NCBI GenBank assembly: GCA_903813345.2
Contig: CAIIXF020000011.1
Location: 3,620,571 to 3,684,570 of the forward strand
Length of the DNA: 64,000 nucleotides
Reading direction: 5' to 3'
Source: Owenia fusiformis
Taxonomy: Eukaryota > Annelida > Polychaeta > Sabellida > Oweniidae
The translations under genes and the position numbers were made by a program. Positions 36,101 to 48,100 of this stretch are shown piece by piece. The notes beneath the pieces were generated by a model that saw only the letters and a program-made list of their open reading frames with translations, searched no databases and was not told the DNA's origin. Each line of letters starts with the position of its first letter. Position 1 is the stretch's first letter.

Positions 36101-39100
36101 TACTGAATATGCAGTTTTTGAAACTACCCCCGAGTGAAATGAAGCAGCCACAATACATTATTAAATAAATATTTGGCTTAACCGTATAGCCTTTTTATTT
36201 TTTCGTGGAGCCACTCAGTAAAGTTACGATTTCTCTGCAACCTGATGTCCAATCAAGATCATTCGAGTATCTATGAGTACCTGACACATTTTGGCATCCG
36301 GTAATGACAACGTCTACCCAATGTTTGAACGCAAAATTGACGAAATTCATGACTAAATTCGGGAAGACAAAATTAGAGATTCTCGAACAAAATTGCTTGT
36401 GAAAACTATTTACAAAAGTGTTCCAGAGACTCAAATCTACTTGGCTAAGGTTTTATTTGAAGATACATTGCCTTATTTAGCAGGTTGAGGGGCATACAGA
36501 ACACGGAAGCAAATGCTATGTTGAAAATATTCTTTATTTCAGTTTGAAAATGTTATTACATGTCACGTAGGCCAGTGTTTTTTATGGGGATTGTGGGTTT
36601 TCGACTTTAAAACAAACCTTACCTAAATAGATTTGCGTCTCGGGAACATTTTTGTAAATAGTTATTATAACCAATTCTGGAAGAATATCGCATATTTTTG
36701 TCTTCCCGATTTCAGTCATGAACCTCAATTTCGCGTGCAAAAATTGGGTAGACGTTGTCATTACCGGATTGGATGCCCGGATGATGTTGATTGGACATCA
36801 GGGTGCAGAGACATCGTAATTTTACTGAGTGGCTCCACGGAAAAAAGCAGCATTTTAGGCCACCTTAAATACTTTTCACACATTGGTATCACAAAAAGAT
36901 ACAAAATCACTCAACATATGTAAATGAAACTTTCTGCAAGGGTCAAGTTGGCAAAGCATATTTTTCAATCTGTAGAGTAGTTGGCACCGTGACAACCATT
37001 CAACGAATGATCTTGGGTACAGTGATTTGTTATATAATTCAGTGCAGTTATGCGAAATACTGTGTCGAAATTTGCTGGAATCGGACACACTGCCTAGCTT
37101 TTTGTGTACGACGTATTGTGGCAACTATGATGTACTATACTACCCTTCCTGTGCAAATTTCATTCGCCTGCTCAAAAATCTTATACATGTTCAAGAAAAG
37201 TGAAATGTCTTTGGGCAAGGGATAAAGAGCAGAAAGATACGTCGTAACTTTGATCAAACATTCTTATATAATTATAAACAAGAAGGATACTCCATTTTAA
37301 CAAATAACCCCTTAAAGAATTCGGCCATCATTTGTAAAAAGCTTTGATTGAAATGAAAATTTATCATGAATTGAACAAAATATTTAAATATCTGGAAAGT
37401 TCATGAAATGCTATTGAATATTGAAAATGTAATTTGTATTTTAATATATTCATATTTTATGATTTACTATTGGAAATGTATGAATATAGGTTCAAGATGA
37501 ACCCATAGTCGCTTATTGGCTCTTCTAGTAATAAACTATAATTGATATTTCATTACTAGGGGAATATTGCTTTCCCTGCTCAAGTAAAAGATGGAGGAAC
37601 GTCACTTGTCCTATGTTCGACAAAAAGCCATTCTTGGCATCCATGTCTGTGGAAGACGTAACACTCAAGACTCAGGTATCAAGGTACGATCAGCTTTTTA
37701 TTTGTCAATTTTATAATAATTCAAGGATTCAATACATTTTCTACAATCTCTTCCAAAAAGGTTATACATAACATTTGTGTTGGTCAGGTGAGGATTGGAT
37801 CAGATAATTTTTATCTTTCTGGACGTCTATCTGTACAAATAGCATGTAATAAAATTGTAATTTTGAAAGAAAAGTCATTATGAAAGAAATGTTAAAGAGA
37901 GGATAGGGCGTGGGGGAAGAGAGGGAAGTGAGAGAGAGAGGGAGATGGGAGGGAGAGTGTAAAGGAAAGAGAATTGAACATATAGCTAGAGGCAAAGGGA
38001 GATAGTACATGAATGCTTTGACTTAGTTTAATATGTGATTCAGGACACGATGCATGAAGGACGACAAATGGGGTTTCAATTATGAGACAGGGACCATGTG
38101 GGTAGCCAAAGGTTGTAGAGGAGAGTTTTGTATACACTTTAAAGAATCTGAACCAACAACTACACAAGGTCCGACAAGTCCATCAAATCCACCAGGTATA
38201 AAAACTCTCATATGTACACTTTTCATGTGTTTTGTATCCCTGACTGTACATTCTGCAAAAAGTTCGTTTTATTTATTGTTGATGGCATAGTTCCAAAAGT
38301 ATTTTTCCTATTACCGAAAATCTCAAATAACTAATAGTAAATAACCAGTAAACGTAATGTAACTTTTTGCTCATAATTTAAGAAATATAATACACATTTG
38401 TCAAAAATTACAAGACGATTGATCAGTTTTAAGTCAAAATATTACATATATACATCTACCAAAAATTTGTGACAGATATATCCGCCATTCTAGGTATTCA
38501 AGAGGTTAAAAAAGAAATATGAAAAGAAAAAAACCTAGGTGCTTTTTGTGATTAAAAAGATTGGTACGTGCCTCACCCGTCAATAATATTCTGATGTTAA
38601 TTCGTCCCAATAATCGGTGATAGTCCTCCGACACAAGATTTAGAATATTCAGCTGGTTATTTTACTGGTTATCCTATAATCACTCTTCTTGCATTGTGTG
38701 TCCATGAGTAACCCATTTTTGGCTAATTAGTAATGCTATATTATTTGTTTTTATGTGTATGATCCTTATCAATGGTTTATCGGATGACTGTTAAATGTTG
38801 ATAAGGTACTTTCAAAAATACTAAACAATACAATTAGACAAACAGAGTTTTTATATTATATTTGCAATCAAAGAACGATTTGCAATGTCAAAGTTTAACG
38901 TCTTACTAGTCTTATTTACAAAACAGGATGTAATAAATATCGTAAAAAGTATCCTCATACAAGTCAAACGTTGTTGAATAATGTTTTTTCTAATTTTGAA
39001 AGATACAATTAGATAGGAATAACATATAAACTTACTGTAATTTACACCAGTAACATCAGCTGCACCAGTAACATCCGCTGCACCAGCTACATCAGTTGCG

Positions 39101-42100
39101 CCAGTTACATCAGCTGCGCCAGTTACATCAGCTGCGCCAGTTACATCAGCTGCGCCAGTTACATCAGCTGCACCAGTTACATCGGCTGCGCCAGTTACAT
39201 CAGCTGCGCCAGTTACATCAGCTGCGCCAGTTACATCAGCTGCTCCAGTTACATCACCTGCGCCAGTTACATCAGCTGCTCCAGTTACATCAGCTGCGCC
39301 AGTTACATCAGCTGCACCAGGTAATTCAAGCGTTTGCCATATTATACTTGGTCCTTTTGAATTCTTAAATGTCAAATGTCAAGGTGTTGCATGACAAATA
39401 ATTTAAGACAGGTACATCTGTGAATATAAGTATTTTTATCAGTATAAAGTCATCAGGTCTCATCGAAATAATGCGGTCCCAATGGGTCATAAAATTATCA
39501 GTATTTGACTCTCGGAAAATTATAGGTTAGTACACTACCTCAAAACATTTTTCAAAATAGTCCTTTTGTGAATCTATTTGCAATCAAAAGGTTTTTAATC
39601 TGATTTCGTAGTGTTAAGAAACATTCGTCGATTATTTTACAGTATGTTCAGGAAGATTTTAGCATACATTGTCTAGATTATGATTTTATTGAAAAGCATT
39701 GAATTCAATTAATGGTTGTCTGATTTGGTTTTATGTCCTCAACTAAGGTTTAATTTGATATTGACACATAAGTCATTCACTATTGCGACAAACTGTACAA
39801 GGGGGATGTCAGCAAAATGTGTGAAAATGTTTTAGATTTTTATAAAAACATAGAAATGCTTAAAAAAACTCCTCTATTCATTCCACAAACAACTCCCCTC
39901 TTTTCAGTTTCTTATCATAGGCTTCTTTAAATTACGGAATGAATGAGTAAACGGATCATTGAGATAGTATTCGTACGCACACTGATGCAAACTTTTCTTC
40001 AGTCCTGTTTTGGACCTGTATAAATGTTTTTTTCAATATACCATTAACCGACATAAACGTAGCACTGTGTAGTATATCGACATAACAGTTATAACCTCGA
40101 CAAATTATGCTTCATGTGATAGATGACAGACACGTTTGCGATAAATATGACAAGGGGGGGGGGGGGTGATGAAATCTGTGAGATTGGAAACTGATTGTAA
40201 AACATGTGAAGGGGGCTCTTTTGTTAACATTTTTTATAGTGTAAAGAGAGCTCCCTAAGCATCTCAAGCAAACATAGTTTAGATACTCTTCAATAAAAAC
40301 ATTTGGATTTGATTATTGAATCGTCTGATTTTGTTTTATGACCGCAATTAATGCTTAATTTGATTTTAAAAAATGAGTCTTATTCTGTTATATAGTCCAC
40401 CCCTGCGATAATCTCAATGGGGGTTGTGATCAAACCTGTAACAAATATGGCGACAACGCTGTATGCACGTGCGACACAGGGGTTTTGCAAGAAGATGGTA
40501 AAACATGTCAAAGTGAACACTAATGTTAAGTCGATTCTTTATTTGAAGGGGAGCTCTCTTGTAAACATTTTTATAGTGCAAAGAGAGCTCCCCGAGCATC
40601 TCAAGCATACATAGTCTAGATACTCTTCAATAAAAACATTTCAATTTAATTATTGAATTGTCTGATTTTGTTTTATGACCGCAATTAATGCTTAATTTGA
40701 TTTTAAAAAATGAGTCTTATTCTGTTATATAGTCCACCCCTGTGATAATCTCAATGGGGGTTGTGATCAAACCTGTAACAAAGATGGCGACAAGGCTGTA
40801 TGATTCTTTATTCTTTATTTGAAGGGGAGCTCTCTTGTAAACATTTTTATAGTGCAAAGAGAGCTCCCCGAGCATCTCAAGCATACATAGTCTAGATACT
40901 CTTCAATAAAAACATTTCAATTTAATTATTGAATTGTCTGATTTTGTTTTATGACCGCAATTAATGCTTAATTTGATTTTAAAAAATGAGTCTTATTCTG
41001 TTATATAGTCCACCCCTGCGATAATCTCAATGGGGGTTGTGATCAAACCTGTAACAAAGATGGCGACAAGGCTGTATGCGCGTGCGACACAGGGGTTTTG
41101 CAAAAAGATGGTAAAACATGTCAAGGTAAGCCCTAATGTTATATTGTTTCTTTTATAGTGTAAAAGGTCCTTAACCATACAGAGTCTAGAGAGCCTTCAT
41201 TGAAAATGTTCAAATTAAATTAATAAACTATCTGATTGTGATTTATAACCTGTATAGGGAGGGTTGATTTACCGCACGTTGGGCTCATACGTTTGTCGTG
41301 TATATTTTATAAGCTCTACAGAATGAGGAACTAACGTATATGTACATGAACAGTGATAGAATAATAGTATACAGGGTGTCCCGAAAGTATGCCCCCCCCT
41401 AGGCAGACATATACCAGTGTCGTCATAGTATGTGTCATATATCATTTTAAAGCTTATCCAAAGTTACATTGATTCACCAAGTATCATGGTTCAACTCTCA
41501 AATGTGAAAAAACTACAGGCATTTCAAAATTTAGTGTTTGGTCAAAATTAAGTTCAATTTTACACCAAATCACTAGTCAATGTGTCCTTCCGGGCCATCT
41601 TAACAGCAGCAATTCTTTTCTGGATATTGAGTTGGAAAAAGAGAATGGTGAGGGTGGAAACTCTAAGGAAAATCTTCTAAAGTGCCTTAACAGGTTTTAA
41701 GAGGGTTATAAAATTCCACACCCCTATTTGAAGGGCTTTTAAGGTCATATTTGAAAATAATTGCTGCTGTTAACATGGCCAAGGGGGGACTCATTGAATA
41801 GTAATTTGGTGTAAAATTGAACTTTATTTTGACAAAACACTAACTTTTAAAATGACTGTAACTTTTTCCCATTTGAGAGTTAAACCATGATACTTTTCAA
41901 ATCAATGTAACTTTGGATAAGCTTTAAAATGATATATGACACATACTATGAGGACAGTGGCATATGTCTGCCTAGGGGGGCCCCATACTTTCGGGACACC
42001 CTGTACACTGTTATGTTCTTACATTCATCTAATTATCAAATTGGTATACCCAAAAAATGTGCGATCGCTCTCCCCCACCCCATATCCAATAAAAATAAAA

Positions 42101-45100
42101 ATAAAATCGTGAAATATAGGAAGAAAAGAGCTTTAAAATGCTTTTTATTTGAAGCTCTTGGCTTGATTTTGAAGGAAGTTGAATCATTTTTTGTAAATTC
42201 AAAATAAATCTTTTTTTGCTTGTTTATTCCACAATCGCACCATCTGACTGAAAACCGAATTTTTTGGGCGATCGCACCCAAAAATGGTACAATGCGTTTC
42301 CTCATATTAAGGTCCCAAAGGATAATAAAATTATCAGAATTTGACTATAGGTTAAGACACTACCTCAAAACATTTTTCAAAATAGTCCTTTAATGAATCT
42401 TATTTGCAATCAAAAAGTTTTTAATCTGATTTCGTAGTGTTAAGAAACATTCATAGTTTATTTAACAGTAAGTTCAAGAAGGTTTTAGCATACATAGTCT
42501 AGATTATAATTTAATTGAAAAGCGTTGAATTCAATTAATGGACGTCTGATTTGGTTTATGTCCTTAACTAAGGTTTAATTTGATATTTACATACAATTCC
42601 TTCACGATTACGACACACTGTACAAGGGGGGGGGGGGGGGTCGTCAACAAAATGTGTGAAAATGTTTTTAGATTTCTTTATAAAAAACGATAGAAATGCT
42701 TAAAAAACTCCCCGATTCATTCAACAAACAACTGCCCTCTTTTTAGCTTCATATCATAGGCTTCACTAAATTACGGAGTGAATGAGTAAACGGATCATTG
42801 AGATAGTATTTTTATGCACATAGATTCCAACTTTTCTTCAGTCCTGTTTTTTGGACCCGTATAAATGTTTTTTTCAATATACCATTAACCGACATAAACG
42901 TAGCCCTGTGCAGTATATTGACATAGGTGATGATACCGATTACATTTATCATGTTGGTTGAATCTGTCTGAAACTCAACTGACATACTATTGGATACCCC
43001 CTTCATTGTACATACTGTGATTATACAAGCAAATGTCAGTTGGCATACGAATAAACCAACGGTTAGTTGAATTTTAGCATTGCACCAATGGAGATTTGGC
43101 CCAAGTTTTTTCTAAATATCATGGATAATTATTTCAATGACATAACTGACGTGTAAATCAAATCTATTATTGGAGGAAAACTCGTCGCTGAGTCTTTCAA
43201 GATATAACCTTAAATACACTGCAAATAGGGGTATGGCATTTAATAATCCTCATAAAACCTTTTAAAAGCATTTTAGAAGAGTTTCCTTGGAGTATCTGCC
43301 CTTACCGACCTCTTTTTACAACTCAATATCCATCCTCTCTTTTACGATAGCACCCATATTTTTGGTCACATTCAGGTTAGCGGTGTTTCCAGGATACTGG
43401 TTTTAACTTTAATTTTGGCCAAACACCAAGTTTTGAAATGCCTGTAACTTTTTCCCATTTGTAAGTTGAACGTGATACTTGGCAAATCAATGTAACTTTG
43501 GATGAGCTTCAAAATGATATATGACACATACTATGGGTACATTGGTGTATGTTTGCCTAGGGGGGGGGGGGTCGTACTTTCGGGACACCCTGTACAATGG
43601 ACCATTTGAATTTGTTTTATAAATGTATAAACACAAGAAACTCTGTGAGATAGATGGCAATAAAGCTACATGCTCGTTCGTGTTCTGAAGGCTTTACTTC
43701 GGAAGCTGATGGTAAAATATGTGAAGGTGGGCTCTCTCGTAAATTTTTTTATACTTTTAGGAGAGCTCCCCAAGCATCTCAAGCATGCATAGTCTAGATA
43801 CCCTTCAATAAAAACATTTGAATTTAATTATTGAATTGTCTGATTTTGTTTTATGACCGCAATTAATGCTTAATTTGATATAAAAATGAGTGTTATTCTG
43901 TTATATAGTCCAACACCACTGTGATAATGGGAATGGGGGCTGTGAACAAATCTGTGAGAAAGTTGGCCCCAGCTGGAAATGCTTGTGTGACAGAGGGGTT
44001 TTGCAAGCAGATGGTAGATCATGTGAAGGTGAGCCATAATGTTAAGTCGTTTCTTTTATATTGTAAAAGGTCCTTAATCATACAAAGTCTAGATAGCCTT
44101 CATTGGGAAGGTTCAAATTAAATTAATAAACTATCTGATTGTGTTTTATAACCTGTATTATAGGGAGGGTTGATTGGGCGCACGTCGGGCTCATAAGTCG
44201 TGTATATTTCATAAGTTCTACAAGTTGAGAACTAACTTATATGTAGATGAACAGTGATAGAATAATAGTATACGCTGTTATGTTCTGACAGTGATCTGAT
44301 TATCAAATCGGTATACCTAAAAAATGTGCGATCGCACCCCTCCCCCCCCACATATCCAATAAAAATAAAATCGTGAAATAGAGGAAGAAAACACCTTTAA
44401 ATGCTTTTTATTTGAAGCTTCTGGCTCAATTTTGAAGGAAGTTGCAGTTTTGTAAAATTCAAAATAAATCTTATTTTTTGGCTTGTTTATGCCACAATCG
44501 CGCCCCCCCCCAACTGAAAACCGATCACACCTACTGAAAGCTGGCTACGCCACTGAAGGATATATAAGGGTTATGCACTGGGAGGTTTTGGATACAGGGA
44601 ATATCCAGAGGGATATGCAATATATCTTCCCGAGGGACCGAAGAGACCGAGGGAAGATGTATTGTATATCCCAAGGGATATTCCATGTATCCAAACCGAC
44701 CGTGCATAACTGGTGTATCTCATACTTGAGTGGGTTTAGGGTAGATATAACCCTTTCCACCTTTTTCAAATGACAAGATATTTATATTTAACATTTTCGT
44801 AGTATTCTTTTTGTTCAATACAATGAAATTGTAGAATTTAAACTTAAAAAAATTAAATTTTGAAATTAAAAGATTAAAACTTTTGATATTTAAACTTTTT
44901 TAAACTTTTGAAAAATTCCCGGGAGCGGGATGGATATATTATATCTGCCCGCATTTGGCCTGGAGCGGGACATATACAATATATCCTGCCCGCTCCTCAG
45001 ATACGATATATATTCCCGGGTGATATCTACCCCAAACCCACTCAAGTATGAGATACAGTATGGTTCGTAGCACTCTCTGATCTGCTTCCAGTTGAGATTC

Positions 45101-48100
45101 ATGCTTGTTAACAAGTATTCGGTCTTGGGTTATGCTTGGGTCACATTTGCTCCGATCCATCGGCCGGCGCCCGCCCGATTGAGTGTTTTGTTCATTATTA
45201 CCACCTTGCCGGGCCAGTTCTAGGGGTTTTAGTGCTAGTTTAGAAGGCATTCATTTTACTATATCGACCTGAGAAATTTGTGACGTCATAGTGGTGGTCC
45301 ATATGGACCGGTGTGACAGTTTCACATGTCCATGCTAAATTATGTCCGATGGACTTATTTTCCTAGGAATGCAGGTCCGTCGGACACTAAGTCCTAGGAA
45401 AATAAGTCCAGGGACTTGCATACCTAGGAAAATAAGTCCATCGGACATATTTTCCTTAGGACTGTATGTCCTATGCCTAGGATGAGTCGTCCGAGGCGGA
45501 TTTGTATTCCTGGATGCCTGTCAGAAATTTAAGTCCATGTAAACTTTTTTACCTTAATATGTCAACCTTTCAATTCAAGTTTTCATAAAATCAACAATAA
45601 AACATCCAACACATAAATATTGCATGTCATTTTTTTTTCACGGGCAAAATATGATTTACAATTTGAATTGGTTATCTCCATGTATAAAATTTCTGAAAAT
45701 ATCTCTGAATTCCTATAATTACTCACGACACTTACCAAATCAAATATATGTTGGTTTATTGTTCACGCCTAACCATAGACAGCGTACAGTGACAAATATA
45801 TCGTCGTACACTTCACTATTAAGTGATTTGAAACAAAAACTATGATGTAGGATTGATGTACGTCTTAAAAATCTAATCTGAATTATATATAAAGGATTTT
45901 ATGTTTAATTTGGTGTGTATTCGCTTCGAAAGACTTTTAGCTTTCTGATTACGTTAAAAGATTCTCCTTTTCGTAGTAAATCTACCCACAAAATTTATCG
46001 GTTGGAAGATGATGTTTTTCACATTTCCTTTGATAATTGTTCCCCTGCCACTGTGACGCCTAAGAGTGTCGATTGTTTTTATGAGAATATGTTTCTCGAA
46101 CTTGCACAATTTAGGTCGGTTGAAGATTTAACAAGTATTTACGTTTTTGGCTACAATTTAAAAAATCACAAGTGTACGTTGTCAATTCAGTGTACGTTGT
46201 CCCATTGAAATTACACATCTCAATTCACAGTTAAACCTATTGCAGACAACGTATTTTTTATAACACTAATCGACAGGGGTCAGATGCATTTAGAACTGAA
46301 GCTGAAAAATTACTTCAACTTGTTGCACTATTGAACCTATGCACTTTCCAGATATACAAGCGCATGAACGGGATTTTAAAAGTCATCTTCGACTAGCTGT
46401 GCCTAGTATTGCGATCTCTCTATCAACTTCTTAAGATTATTGAAAGTCATAAAATCATAATCTTAACAGAACGTAAACGTACAAACGCCAAATGATCACG
46501 ATGTTGAATCTAAGAACCAACAATTTCATTATATAAAATAGCACTCAACAAGAGGTCAAAAATCACATTTACCTTATCTCTGACAACATCTGTATTGGGG
46601 ATACTTGAACATGTTCGTTCAGCATCACTTGTTACTGATTAAAAACCTGAATGGATTAAAAACTAGACAACAGCAACGCCAAAAAATTGGCAAATCCATT
46701 CGAATAGCCAATCGTAAAATAACGCACAAAATGGCTACCATTTTCAAAATGGTTGCTCACTATAGCCAAATTGTCATCAGAAAGTGATGTATGCTTCTAA
46801 GAAGACACATATAGACTTTCAACAAAATTGCACACACGTGCGAGGTGTGATCAAGAATTTCAGGACCTTTGGCTCTTTCTGCCATTTTTTATCCTTTCTT
46901 AGTTATTTCTTCACACGATATAAGCCAAATATATTGGATCACACCATGATCATTTCATTAATCCTTCAAGTGTCATTAGACAGTGTGTCATACTTATAGT
47001 GTTCACATATCAAATATGAACAAAATTGCTCCACTACTTTTCGAACGTTAAAATGGCGGCCATTTTTCAAAAAGGCGACCTTCTACCAATTAAAAGTGTC
47101 ATTAGACAGTGTGCCATGGTTATAGTATCCACATATCAAATATGAACAAAATCGCTCAACTACTTTTCAAGTTACAGCAAGAATAGCGTGTAAAGGCCGC
47201 CATTTTTCAAGATGGCTGCCATGTGCTTCTTTGATATCTACATTTCTATCTTAATATCCTATATATTTTTTTAATTTAAAACATATTGCTATAACAGTTT
47301 TACATGTTGTACCTAAGTTACTGTAAGATCGGCACTAAGATGGCCCCCATTTCAAAATGAGCTGCCATTTTGAAAATTGGCTTTCGAGCAGAATTTCTAC
47401 CCCCATAGGGTATTTGTGTACAAAATATCAACAAAATCGGGCCAACGCCATTTGAGTTATTGCACTTTAGATGTACGGTGTCACTATTAACGATTTGAAG
47501 CAAAACCCGACGGTCGGACTGATGGACGAAAGGACGGTGGCGTTCCCTATATCCTTCCGAACTTCGATGGAATAATAACATTATTGCATTGTTTAATATT
47601 ACATCTTATGAATTTCAATTACACTGACACCGTACAGTGGAATTGACAACGTACATATACCCAATACATAATATTTATTAAGTTTTCGACCATCCTAAAT
47701 TGTGTAGTTGAGAGAAACATATTCTCATAAAAATAATCGACACTTTCAGGCGACACGGGAAAAAATTATCGAAGGAAATGTGGAAAAACAAACATTTTCT
47801 AGCCGATAAATTTTGTGTTGTAGATTTACTACGAAAAAATTAAGCACTGGTCGAATATCTTTCAACGTAATCAGAAAGCTAAAAGTCTTTTGAAGCGAGT
47901 TCGCACGAAATTAGAAATAAATCATTATGTTTTCCTCAGATTTTTAAAACGTACATGTACATCAAATCTACATGATAGGTTTTGCCTCAAATCAGTTGAT
48001 AGTGACACCGTACATCCAACATGCACGACGGTATATTTTGTCACCGTATGTTGTCAATGTTATTGCGTGAATGTCAAAGCTTAGAATAAGTCCGACCTTC

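Noticed and set aside
36195-36923. 79-codon minus and 96-codon plus frames as genes
   Set aside because: They are the two arms of one inverted repeat. No start context, splice sites or known domain.
38851-39375. 174-codon minus-strand frame of ADVTGA repeats
   Set aside because: It is the antisense shadow of the mucin exon. The + strand frame has matching splice sites and phase.
44483-45250. Four overlapping frames of 74-103 codons
   Set aside because: All lie in nested hairpins and mirror each other across the palindromes.
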